64,000 nucleotides of DNA. It comes from BOG-1112 sp964611335 (GTDB lineage Bacteria > Bdellovibrionota_B > Oligoflexia > Oligoflexales > Bog-1112). How positions within the stretch are numbered: the first letter of the stretch is position 1; each line of letters opens with the position of its first letter. The stretch lies in contig CAZSXR010000002.1 in NCBI GenBank assembly GCA_964611335.1, positions 124,001 to 188,000 on the forward strand. Reading direction: 5' to 3'. This document shows, in pieces, positions 56,025 through 63,457 of this stretch. The position numbers and the translations under genes were made by a program. The notes beneath the pieces were generated by a model. The model saw nothing but the letters and a program-made list of their open reading frames with translations, was not told the DNA's origin and searched no databases.

Positions 56025-56043
56025 AATGTCATCGCATGACATT
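56025..56043. promoter_or_regulatory. Perfect 8-bp inverted repeat, possible operator
   Basis: AATGTCAT, CGC, ATGACATT. It lies about 80 bp upstream of the peptidase start at 55943. A two-fold symmetric site of this size would suit a dimeric repressor. No regulator gene is adjacent. Confidence 0.4.
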
Positions 56044-56059
56044 ATCTTCGGTAGTTGAA

Positions 56060-56273
56060 TCACCAGACTGAACTTTGCTCGTTCTCTTCCACTGCGCTTG
56101 GTTCTATTGCTTTCGCAAAGACCTCATTTTTTATCCGTTTTGAAACTAGCACCCTTTTCAGCAGAAGAGAAAACAGTTGACATGTGTAGGCAATTGTTTC
56201 AAATTTTCTCACTGTAATTTTTCTGGTAGAAAAATGGAATTGTCTTGTTATGCTCGAAAATAAGGACTTTCAT
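56060..56273 (-). pseudogene. Small frameshifted remnant
   Basis: ATG 56273 overlaps the stop of the GT4 fragment (ATGA) and reads MKVLIFEHNKTIPFFYQKNY, then stops early. In another frame the sequence continues FETIAYTCQLFSLLLKRV and ends AIEPSAVEENEQSSVW. Removing one base near the AAAATTT run joins them into about 70 residues. I do not recognise the product. The start resembles envelope-glycan genes, and the coupling to the fragment suggests one old operon. Confidence 0.35.
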
Positions 56274-56430
56274 GTAAACCTGTTTGGCAACCTTGAAAGC
56301 AAGGGAAATTTTTTGCGATTAGAAATGTTTTTAAATTCTTCTACATGAGTTTCAATGACACTACTGAGATCTTCAATATTTCCTTCTTGAAAAAGACTTC
56401 TTTTTAAACACTTTTCACGAGCTATATGAA
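56270..56430 (-). pseudogene. Fragment of a GT4 glycosyltransferase C-terminus
   Basis: The frame KCLKRSLFQEGNIEDLSSVI, then ETHVEEFKNISNRKKF, aligns with the C-terminal part of the intact GT4 at 51280-52518 (CIFQEADLKDIVRVIEAHV). DNA similarity is also visible. The 5' part is absent, cut at the miaE gene on the other strand. So it is a remnant of a duplicated or related gene. Confidence 0.6.
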
Positions 56431-56433
56431 CTT

Positions 56434-57021
56434 ATGTTAGATCCCAAACTCCCCATACTAGGCTCAACCTCCAAGGAATGGGCACTACACGTCATCGCCC
56501 ATTTTGATCTTTTCCTCATAGACCATGCATCTTGCGAACGCAAAGCCGCGGCACTTGCCATGTCTCTTATCGCAAAATATCCAGATAGAAAATTTCTCAT
56601 AGAACCCATGGTAAGCCTTGCTCGCGAAGAACTAGAACACTTCGCACAAGTTTACCGCCTACTCACCAAAAGAGGGATCTCACACCTTCCTCCTGATGAA
56701 CGAGATCCTTATGTGCATTCTATACTCCAACGCTTACGTACAGGTCGCGAAGAACATTTCCTCGACCGTCTTGTGACTTCCGGTATGATTGAAGCACGTG
56801 GATGGGAGCGTTTTTCCGTACTAGCTGAGAATCTCGAAGACGATACCCTCAAGACTTTCTATATGGATCTTGCAAAGCGAGAAAGAGGTCATTATAGAAT
56901 TTTTATTAACATTGCAGAGAAATATTTTTCTAAAGAAGATGTGGAAGAAGCGATCACTCGTATAGCAGAATATGAATACGAAGCCATGACACAAGCACCC
57001 TTGAAAGCCCGAGTACATTAG
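56434..57021 (+). CDS. miaE: tRNA-(ms2io6A)-hydroxylase MiaE
   Basis: A 195-residue non-haem diiron monooxygenase that hydroxylates ms2i6A at position 37 of tRNAs. Helical ferritin-like four-helix bundle with ligand motifs IDHASCERKAAAL (E near 35), REELEHF (E and H near 66-69) and, later, ERGHYRIF. No signal peptide. It is 10 bp upstream of pgi and likely cotranscribed. miaA and miaB are not visible here. The reading frame starts at 56434, where the GT4 remnant on the other strand ends. Confidence 0.9.
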   Translation: MLDPKLPILGSTSKEWALHVIAHFDLFLIDHASCERKAAALAMSLIAKYPDRKFLIEPMVSLAREELEHFAQVYRLLTKRGISHLPPDERDPYVHSILQRLRTGREEHFLDRLVTSGMIEARGWERFSVLAENLEDDTLKTFYMDLAKRERGHYRIFINIAEKYFSKEDVEEAITRIAEYEYEAMTQAPLKARVH

Positions 57022-57031
57022 AGGAGCTACT

Positions 57032-58336
57032 ATGCTTTTACAATTAGGAACTCATTATTTAACCGAAAACATTCTTCAAGACATCAATGCAATTAAACCT
57101 GAAGCCTATACAAAATTGAACTCTCTGAAAGAAAAAAACTGTGTAGATGCACAAAACACGGGATGGTGGAATTGGCCTGAAGAATCGGGATTCCAAGACC
57201 TTCGTCACATTCGTGAAGTGCTTCTGAATTTAGATATTGCTTATGATATCGTTGTCGTCATTGGAATAGGAGGTTCCTATGCAGGAACTAAAGCTCTTTC
57301 AGAAGCAATGCGTCACCAATTTGCGGATCAACTTGTCAATGAAGATCGTTATGTGCCTGTAGTCTACCTAGGAAACAACCTCTCTGAACGTGCCTTTCTC
57401 GAAGTTCTTGAACTGCTTGAGCAACGTGAACCTATTGTCAATGTCATCAGCAAATCGGGAAATACTCTAGAACCAAACATTGCTTTTAGAGTACTTGAAG
57501 AAGTCTTAATCAAACGTTTTGGAAAAGAGGCTCAAAAACGAATTTTTGTAAGCACACAGACTGAAAAAAGCAGTCTTTTTGAACTTGCTCAATTCCGCAA
57601 CTACCGAGTTTTTCCCATCCCTTCTAACGTAGGCGGACGCTACTCCGTTTTAACAACAGTGGGATTGCTTCCTCTCTCACTTGCTGGTTACGATACGGAA
57701 CAACTTCTAGCTGGCGCAGACAGACTCTTCGAAGAATTGCGTGGAGATGTGAGTAAAGATCATCCAGTACTGACATACGCAGCTTTTAGAAAATATGCAT
57801 GGAATGAAGGCAAAGCCCTTGAAGTTCTTTCTTATAGAGAACCTAAACTTGCTTCACTGATTGAATGGTGGAAGCAACTCTTTGCAGAATCAGAAGGAAA
57901 AGAAGGCAAAGGGCTCATGCCTATGGGAATGGGTTACACAACGGATTTGCATTCCCTTGGTCAGTATTTGCAGGAAGGCCCTTCTAATATGATTGAAACT
58001 TTCTTAAACATAGGTCCCGCTAAGAGCCTAGTAGAAAAAAGATTGAAAATTCCTGTCGATGAAATCGGTGCCAACAAGCATTTGAATTCTCTCTATGGAC
58101 GTTATGTCAACGACATCGATTATGCAGCTTGGGAAGCCTCTCAGAAAGCACACTCACAAAGAGGTGTACCATGTTTAGAGATGAAAGTCTCCCATCTCGA
58201 TGAATACCATCTAGGTTACCTCTTTGCATTTTTTGAATGCGCTTGCGCTATCAGTGCTTTGCTTCTAGATGTCAATCCTTTCGATCAACCTGGCGTGGAA
58301 GTTTACAAAAGAGAATTGATGAACCTTGTAGGTTAG
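57032..58336 (+). CDS. pgi: Glucose-6-phosphate isomerase
   Basis: A 434-residue enzyme interconverting glucose-6-phosphate and fructose-6-phosphate. VVVIGIGGSYAGTKALSEAM is the first phosphate-binding loop; ISKSGNTLEPNIAFRVLEE and GGRYSVLTTVGLLPL follow. The shorter Bacillus-type length (about 430-450) rather than the E. coli type of 550. Strong start (GAGGAG upstream). Its stop overlaps the following convergent gene by 4 bp. Confidence 0.95.
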   Translation: MLLQLGTHYLTENILQDINAIKPEAYTKLNSLKEKNCVDAQNTGWWNWPEESGFQDLRHIREVLLNLDIAYDIVVVIGIGGSYAGTKALSEAMRHQFADQLVNEDRYVPVVYLGNNLSERAFLEVLELLEQREPIVNVISKSGNTLEPNIAFRVLEEVLIKRFGKEAQKRIFVSTQTEKSSLFELAQFRNYRVFPIPSNVGGRYSVLTTVGLLPLSLAGYDTEQLLAGADRLFEELRGDVSKDHPVLTYAAFRKYAWNEGKALEVLSYREPKLASLIEWWKQLFAESEGKEGKGLMPMGMGYTTDLHSLGQYLQEGPSNMIETFLNIGPAKSLVEKRLKIPVDEIGANKHLNSLYGRYVNDIDYAAWEASQKAHSQRGVPCLEMKVSHLDEYHLGYLFAFFECACAISALLLDVNPFDQPGVEVYKRELMNLVG

Positions 58337-60405
58337 AATCTATGCAAATAAGACAAGCCTGAATAAAAGTAAGCTTTCTGAGCACGAAGAATTTCATTTT
58401 TCACTGCATCCTCAAGAGATGGATCCGTAACTTTTTGAAGCCTTCTATCCTTCAAAGCAAATAGATCTCTATCCACAAGACAGTACTCATCTTTGCAATC
58501 GATATAGAAGTTCAGATTCATATCTCTTTTCTGTTCTGAAAATAAATCCATTCCCCAAGTGTCCATAAGAATATTTTTATCACTGATCAGTGAAATAATA
58601 CTCGGAGCAATATCGAGGTGATTAGACATCTTTGTAAAATGCTTTCCCTTCCATGTTGGCCTAATCAGCTCCGGTGCGTAGAAAAGAAGAGGAACATTCG
58701 ACATTGCAAAATAATCTTCCGCATTTTTGTGAAGCCCATAAAAAGGATGGTCTCCGGTAATGATGAAAAGAGTATCCTTGAAAAATTCTTCCTTCCTAGC
58801 TTCCTTCATAAAATTGGCTAATGCGCGATCTGCATATTTAAAGCAGAGCATACGCATACGAAATTCCTCTGCATCTGTGGTTATAATTTTTTGAATATGT
58901 TCGGGAACGCGCACATCTTTCGAGTCGAAATGCTCAGGTATTCTATAAGGTGGATGATTGGACTGAGTCATAACGAAGGTGAAACTGTTTTCTTTCTTAG
59001 ATTTCAAAGACAATAGAACCTGCTGATATAAATCTTCATCATGCAATCCAAAATCATGATGAGGAATATCTGGAAAAGAACCTTCTGAAAAGAAATGATC
59101 ATAGCCTATACGAGGAACAAACTCATAAAGACGATGCCAATTGGAAAAACCTCCGTAGAAAAACTGTGTGCTGTAGTTTTGGTTTTTAATCAGGTTGGGA
59201 AGTTTGGAATCGAAATTTTTAAAACTTTCAGGTCTGTAAGAGAGAGAGGGATTAAAATCAGGAGGCAGTGGGAATCCATAATTTACAGCTCCAATATTTT
59301 TTAAAGTACCATCCGCTGCAGAAAAATGATTCTCAAAATAAATACTATCTGGGATGAGAGATCGCATCCCTTCTGTAAGCTCCTTACTAAAACCCTCATC
59401 TCTATCAAATAAAGGCCATGAAGAATAACTTTCCAAAAACAATATAACGATGTGTTTTGGTTTCTTTGTAAGTATCTGACCTAAACGCCCTTTGACGTCA
59501 TACTGAATCTTATGAAGTTGTTTCTTCTCATCATATTGAAGGGAAGAACCCACCTGATTTTTTTTCAATTCAGAATAAATAGAATCGATTTCTGAAGGTT
59601 TTTTTGCAAGTAACGTTTCAAGATTCATCAAAGATTCTTTTTCCATATAACTGTTGTAGAGAGGGAAAATAGGATTACGATGAGCAATGTTTAGAAACGT
59701 ATGAGCTGTGATATCGACACGACGATCTTGTATTGTCAGAGGCTTCCCAAAAGTAGATCTACATAGAAAAGCAAGAAGAAAAAGCGTTCCGATAAAAGTG
59801 AATAAGGGTTGAGAATGTATTCGTCTCAATTCAAGAGAAAATAAAATATTTCTTAGAAAAGTTCGAATTTTTAAAAAAACAAAACAACCTAATATTAAAG
59901 TTAAGGAAATTTTCAAAACAGGAAACTCATTCCAAACACTTGCTACAACAAGTTTTGCATTAGATGCGTTGTTCCAAAACTCCCAGAAGAAGGTATTGAA
60001 ATGATCTCCATAATAGTTATAGAAGGAATAATCACATACCACCAAAACCCACAGACAGACGATCGTTAGAAAGCTATAGATACGTTTTCCAAAAGCAACG
60101 AAGCGACCTTGAAGAAAAAGAAAAATTACAAAGTAAAAAGCAGCGAAATACGCACTGATCGCGGAATCGTAGCGGCTTCCGTAGAAAAAAACGCGGGCTA
60201 TATCAAAAATGCTGTAATCCTGAGTTCCCAAGCGGTCAAGATGCTGCAGCAGAAAAAGGCTACGGCCGGAAAGAAATAAAAGGATGATAGAAAGGTAGAA
60301 AGAAAGTGAATCAAGACAGTGCCTTGTCAATTTATGAGACATAGTGCCAACCCAAAAAAGTTGATTAGATAAGCCATTACAAGCCGCTTCCATCGGTTCT
60401 ATCAT
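58333..60405 (-). CDS. LTA-synthase-like membrane sulfatase
   Basis: A 690-residue protein with about 5 transmembrane helices (within residues 30-220), then an alkaline-phosphatase-fold domain: HIVILFLESYSSWPLF has the first metal Glu, HFSAADGTLKNIGAV supplies the Thr nucleophile, and FVMTQSNHPPYRIP and TLFIITGDHPFYGLH the remaining metal ligands. Same family as the gene at 4402 but clearly divergent, so not a recent copy. Two possible starts exist (60405 and 60342); neither has a strong ribosome site. Likely substrate: phosphoglycerol or phosphoethanolamine transfer to an envelope glycan. Confidence 0.88.
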   Translation of the reverse strand: MIEPMEAACNGLSNQLFWVGTMSHKLTRHCLDSLSFYLSIILLFLSGRSLFLLQHLDRLGTQDYSIFDIARVFFYGSRYDSAISAYFAAFYFVIFLFLQGRFVAFGKRIYSFLTIVCLWVLVVCDYSFYNYYGDHFNTFFWEFWNNASNAKLVVASVWNEFPVLKISLTLILGCFVFLKIRTFLRNILFSLELRRIHSQPLFTFIGTLFLLAFLCRSTFGKPLTIQDRRVDITAHTFLNIAHRNPIFPLYNSYMEKESLMNLETLLAKKPSEIDSIYSELKKNQVGSSLQYDEKKQLHKIQYDVKGRLGQILTKKPKHIVILFLESYSSWPLFDRDEGFSKELTEGMRSLIPDSIYFENHFSAADGTLKNIGAVNYGFPLPPDFNPSLSYRPESFKNFDSKLPNLIKNQNYSTQFFYGGFSNWHRLYEFVPRIGYDHFFSEGSFPDIPHHDFGLHDEDLYQQVLLSLKSKKENSFTFVMTQSNHPPYRIPEHFDSKDVRVPEHIQKIITTDAEEFRMRMLCFKYADRALANFMKEARKEEFFKDTLFIITGDHPFYGLHKNAEDYFAMSNVPLLFYAPELIRPTWKGKHFTKMSNHLDIAPSIISLISDKNILMDTWGMDLFSEQKRDMNLNFYIDCKDEYCLVDRDLFALKDRRLQKVTDPSLEDAVKNEILRAQKAYFYSGLSYLHRF

Positions 60406-60456
60406 CTTTTTATGAGTATTCTCGATAGCTTTCTTAATTTCACGCGGGATAACAAC

Positions 60457-61101
60457 TTAGAGTTTTCGAATCACATTCAAACCATCTCTGACGGAAAGCA
60501 ATACGTTCTCTACACGTTCATCGCGAGAAACCAACTCGTTTGTTTCAGCAATAGCCATCGTCTCTTTGTCATGCAAGTAAGGATTCAAAACCTTCCCACT
60601 CCAAAAACAATTATCTATTACAATAACTCCGCCTCTACGAACTTTAGGAAGCACCGCTTCGTAGTAATGTTTGTAATTTTCTTTATCTGCATCGATGAAA
60701 ACAAAATCTACAGTTTTATGTAGTGAGTAAATCGTTTCAATTGCGGGACCCATCTTCAAAGTAATCTTAGAACCATGCGGACTTTTAGCAAAATATTTTT
60801 GTGCAATAGCAGTACATTCTTCATCGATATCACATGTAAAGAGGTGACCATCATCTGGTAGACCTTCCGCAATAGACAATGCGGAATAACCGGTAAAAGT
60901 TCCGATTTCGAGGGCAAATCGCGCACCAATAAGCTGCACTAGCATTTTTAGCATACGCCCTTCTACATGACCGCTTAGCATCGTAGGAGACTTTGTCCTC
61001 TTATGTGTTTCTTCCCTTAGTTGGTGAAGTAGAGAAGATTCAGTATGAGTCATTTTGTCACAGTAATCTGTAAGTTCTTTGGAAATAAAGTTACCGTACA
61101 T
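60457..61101 (-). CDS. SAM-dependent O-methyltransferase (caffeoyl-CoA type)
   Basis: A 214-residue enzyme. ALEIGTFTGYSALSIAEGLP is the SAM motif I, TCDIDEECTAIAQKYF binds the ribose, FVFIDADKENYKHYYE is the divalent metal loop, and GGVIVIDNCFWSG is the later strand. Cation-dependent caffeoyl-CoA/catechol-type O-methyltransferase; substrate unknown. I chose ATG 61101 because GGAG lies 8 nt before it. Upstream is the MazF-type pair. Confidence 0.93.
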   Translation of the reverse strand: MYGNFISKELTDYCDKMTHTESSLLHQLREETHKRTKSPTMLSGHVEGRMLKMLVQLIGARFALEIGTFTGYSALSIAEGLPDDGHLFTCDIDEECTAIAQKYFAKSPHGSKITLKMGPAIETIYSLHKTVDFVFIDADKENYKHYYEAVLPKVRRGGVIVIDNCFWSGKVLNPYLHDKETMAIAETNELVSRDERVENVLLSVRDGLNVIRKL

Positions 61102-61133
61102 TTCAAAATCTCCATAAAAGAAATTAATGCTTG

Positions 61134-61427
61134 TCAAGGAAGTGTTCCTACAACATGCTTCTTCCTATATCCACCGCGTTGCGTCCAAGAATAAAATATA
61201 CTGCTTAAAAATAGAAGTCCGGAATAGCGCGCTGAACTATAAATTTTTAATTTAACATCTCCTTTTAATTTTACCGTATCCAATTTACTTGTAATCATTG
61301 CAATGATGTAAAGTTGAAGGTGGACTGAAAAATCAATTCGACCTAGAACAAGTCCAGGTCGTTTTTTTGTGCTTTCTAAATTAGAAAAATGGAATTTAAC
61401 CAGCACAACATCTCCAAATGAAATCAT
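61134..61427 (-). CDS. MazF/PemK-type toxin
   Basis: A 97-residue protein. GDVVLVKFHFSN and the KKRPGLVLGR segment are the N-terminal PemK/MazF beta-barrel motif. The middle AMITSKLDTVKLKGDVKL fits the family. The C-terminal part (SWTQRGGYRKKHVVGTLP) is divergent from typical members, and a shift there cannot be excluded. MazF toxins cut mRNA at specific sites. The antitoxin gene precedes it by 9 bp. Confidence 0.82.
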   Translation of the reverse strand: MISFGDVVLVKFHFSNLESTKKRPGLVLGRIDFSVHLQLYIIAMITSKLDTVKLKGDVKLKIYSSARYSGLLFLSSIFYSWTQRGGYRKKHVVGTLP

Positions 61428-61436
61428 AGTTAACTC

Positions 61437-61661
61437 CTACAACTTGTCATAGTCAGAATCTAAAGGATCATTCCACTCCGTAAAAACAGATTCATTTGCT
61501 TTCTGTAAAGCTTTCAATTCTAGTCTATGAAAAAAATAACTTTGTAAGACTCTGACAACGACATCTTTTAATGAAGAATGTGTCTCTTGGGCTTCTAACT
61601 TCAAGAGTTTGATCAATCGGGGATCACCAAGATCGGTTGTAATTCTTGTATTGACTCTCAT
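61437..61661 (-). CDS. Antitoxin of the MazF-type pair
   Basis: A 74-residue protein. N-terminal DNA-binding-like region (MRVNTRITTDLGDPRL), a helical centre and an acidic C-terminus (TEWNDPLDSDYDKL) that could fill the toxin site. Start ATG at 61661 (GGAG 5 nt upstream). Antitoxin role rests on position before a MazF-type gene. Confidence 0.78.
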   Translation of the reverse strand: MRVNTRITTDLGDPRLIKLLKLEAQETHSSLKDVVVRVLQSYFFHRLELKALQKANESVFTEWNDPLDSDYDKL

Positions 61662-61683
61662 AAGCACTCCTTTTTTTGACATT

Positions 61684-61711
61684 CGCATATTACTGCTTTT
61701 ATGCGTGTCAA
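61684..61711 (-). promoter_or_regulatory. Promoter/operator of the MazF-type pair
   Basis: Minus strand reads TTGACA, 16 bp, TATGCG, a -35 and weak -10. CGCATA (61684-61689) and TATGCG (61700-61705) form a 6-bp inverted repeat inside it, a likely autorepression site. It lies 23 bp upstream of the antitoxin start. Confidence 0.5.
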
Positions 61712-61826
61712 AGCGTGATTGAAATCCATACTTTTAATAGCGTAACGGTAAACGCATACAACCACATCTTGGTGTCATGCTGAAATTTTAAAAGTTACTT
61801 GTATCAAGGGATTTATTTGAAAAACG

Positions 61827-61841
61827 TTGATGCTCGAGGCC
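61827..61841 (+). repeat. att-like repeat, distal copy of the tRNA-Leu 3' end
   Basis: TTGATGCTCGAGGCC matches TTGGTGCTCGAGGCC at the 3' end of the tRNA-Leu gene (63302-63316) in 14 of 15 bases, same orientation. The 1.46 kb between them holds only the decayed Hint cassette. Confidence 0.5.
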
Positions 61842-61947
61842 GTTCTCTACACCAAATTTGATCGAAACGGAATGTCAGCCACCGGCAAATTAATCCCGCG
61901 AAAGCTTAAACATTGACCACTCTCTAACACAGATGTTAGGAGCGTGA

Positions 61948-62961
61948 GTGTTTTCTAGTCACCTCTACTATGCGGGAATACTTTATGAAATCAAAACTCG
62001 GGGTGTCAAAGTTTTACTTCTTCTATCCCTCTGCATCAGGGGAACGGAAAGTCATGCTCATTTTCTTAGTGATGCTACCGAAGCAGTTAGAAAAGTTGGC
62101 AGAGATATTGTTCAGGCTACTAAAAATGCTGGAGAAGAAATCTCAAATACAGCTAAGGAAATAGGCAATGATCTTGCTCAGGAAACTAAAAAAATTGCTG
62201 GAGATATTGAAAGAGAAACAAAAAAAGCTGGTGGAGACATCGCTAGAGAATGGAAAAACCTACCTCCAGAAGTACAAGTTGGACTTATCGTTGTAGCTGC
62301 TACTGCAGGCGGTTACTTCCTTGCACCTGTCATCGGAGCTGAGTTTGTTGCAGGTATTGCCCTTGATATGGGAGCAGGAAACGTCATTGCACTTCCCCTT
62401 ATCACAACTGCAACTACAGGTGCCGTTATAACTGGTGTCGGAGCTGGAGCTGCTTACACAGCAACTCTCAAAAAAGAGAAGGAGGAAGAAAAGAAAGAAG
62501 ACGAAGAAACAAAAGTCTCTGAACTATCACAAGACACCCCTTCTGATTCCAAAACAAAAACTAAAACAAAACCTGAAGCAAAAAAATAAAGAGCAAACCT
62601 GAAATTGCTGAAAATATAAAACCTGTTATAGATACTATTCCTTCAACGTCGTTGGATCTTTTTAACGAAGAACAACAAACTCCTACTGAAGTACCTGATT
62701 CAAAAAACATTCGTGAAAAACTTCAGGAATTGGTTCAACATTATTGTTTCGCAGCAGGAACACGGGTGAGAACCCCTAAAGGACATCTTGCTATTGAAAA
62801 ACTGAAAGTGGGGGATCTTGTAGTCAGTTGTGATTTTGTTTGAAGAAGTTATCGGCGCTAGCGAAGGGAATCCAAGTAGGTGGATTAGGGTGGAATTTAG
62901 TTCAGGGACAATTCATGGTCATCCAATCTCTCTTCAAGAATATAGAAAGTTAACAAAATGA
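61948..62961 (+). pseudogene. Decayed Hint-domain secreted protein gene
   Basis: From GTG 61948 (AGGAG 5 nt upstream) the frame has a hydrophobic N-terminus, four helical repeats (such as DIVQATKNAGEEISNTAKEI), two hydrophobic segments (about 112-150) and a Lys/Glu-rich tail, then stops at 62589 after a run of seven A. Adding one A joins it to SKPEIAENIK and HYCFAAGTRVRTPKGHLAIE, the start of a Hint domain, which stops at 62843. Dropping one T of TTTT (62834-62837) continues LFEEVIGASEGNPSRWIRVE up to the TGA at 62959. The Hint is truncated after GHPI, with no HN-Cys. So two indels and a lost 3' end. Confidence 0.7.
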
Positions 62962-63299
62962 ATTTTCTAAATAAAATAAAATAAAATAAAATAAAATAAA
63001 ATAAAATAAAATTTGAACATGGGAAAATTAATTTCGATGATCTATCGAAATTATCTGAAAACCTCAAGATAGAGGATCAATTAGATAATTTGAAAGAAGA
63101 TTTATTGCAGGTTGAATATCCAAATTCTATTCTTCTTGATGTAGGTTGGTACCCTTCTTTTAACATCAAAGGCTGCTTTAGAATTGTTGTTATTAAAGAT
63201 TACAATTGGGAATCCCCCATTTTCAAATCAGAAGCCAAATCTTTTTTCCAATTAGAGGAGGCCCTTTGTAAAGCTACCATAGAAATTGAGAATTTATAA
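62958..63299 (+). pseudogene. Candidate immunity gene interrupted by a TAAAA repeat
   Basis: ATG 62958 overlaps the TGA of the Hint remnant (ATGA). It reads MNFLNKIK, then two UAA stops inside eight TAAAA units, then FEHGKINFDDLSKLSENLKI and on to VGWYPSFNIKGCFRIVVIKD and EALCKATIEIENL. The two parts share one frame. With two repeat units the frame would be open and read MNFLNKIKFEHGK; with five or eight it has stops. The size (about 103 residues) and position are those of an immunity protein. An in-frame TTG at 63090 could still start a shortened product. Confidence 0.6.
62972..63011 (+). repeat. Pentanucleotide tandem repeat (TAAAA)x8
   Basis: Eight exact TAAAA units, preceded by a partial unit (CTAAA). 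It lies at the 5' end of the candidate immunity gene. Such tracts change length by slippage. Any frame through three or more units meets a UAA. Confidence 0.9.
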
Positions 63300-63301
63300 A
63301 C

Positions 63302-63316
63302 TTGGTGCTCGAGGCC
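63302..63316 (+). repeat. att-like repeat at the tRNA-Leu 3' end
   Basis: TTGGTGCTCGAGGCC: the CCA end, acceptor arm and first TPsiC-arm bases of the tRNA gene (in reverse), and 14 of 15 bases equal to the distal copy at 61827-61841. tRNA 3' ends are classical phage and island attachment sites. No integrase lies between. Confidence 0.5.
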
Positions 63317-63389
63317 AGACTTGAACTGGCACGGGGTTACCCCCACAGGATTTTAAGTCCTGTGTGTCTACCGATTTCACCACTCGAGC
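63303..63389 (-). tRNA. tRNA-Leu (anticodon UAA)
   Basis: Minus strand: acceptor stem GCTCGAG pairs with CTCGAGC, followed by an encoded ACCA. The anticodon stem CAGGA/TCCTG encloses CTTAAAA, giving UAA at positions 34-36. A long variable arm marks a class II (Leu) tRNA, and GTTCAAGTC is the TPsiC loop. 87 nt with CCA. Confidence 0.95.
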
Positions 63390-63457
63390 TTAGCGAGGGT
63401 CTCCGAAACTACAAAGAAATGACCCTGCTGTCAATAGATCGCATAAATGGCTGCAAC

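Larger units (their letters stand above)
55944..56433. other. 490-bp region without intact gene
   Basis: It holds a perfect inverted repeat (56025-56043), a frameshifted remnant (56060-56273) and a fragment of a GT4 gene (56270-56430), both on the minus strand. No RNA gene is visible. Confidence 0.6.

Noticed and set aside
61831..61917. 28-codon frame MLEAVLYTKFDRNGMSATGK... beginning inside the att-like repeat
   Set aside because: Too short, no ribosome site, no recognisable product; the overlap with the repeat seems accidental.
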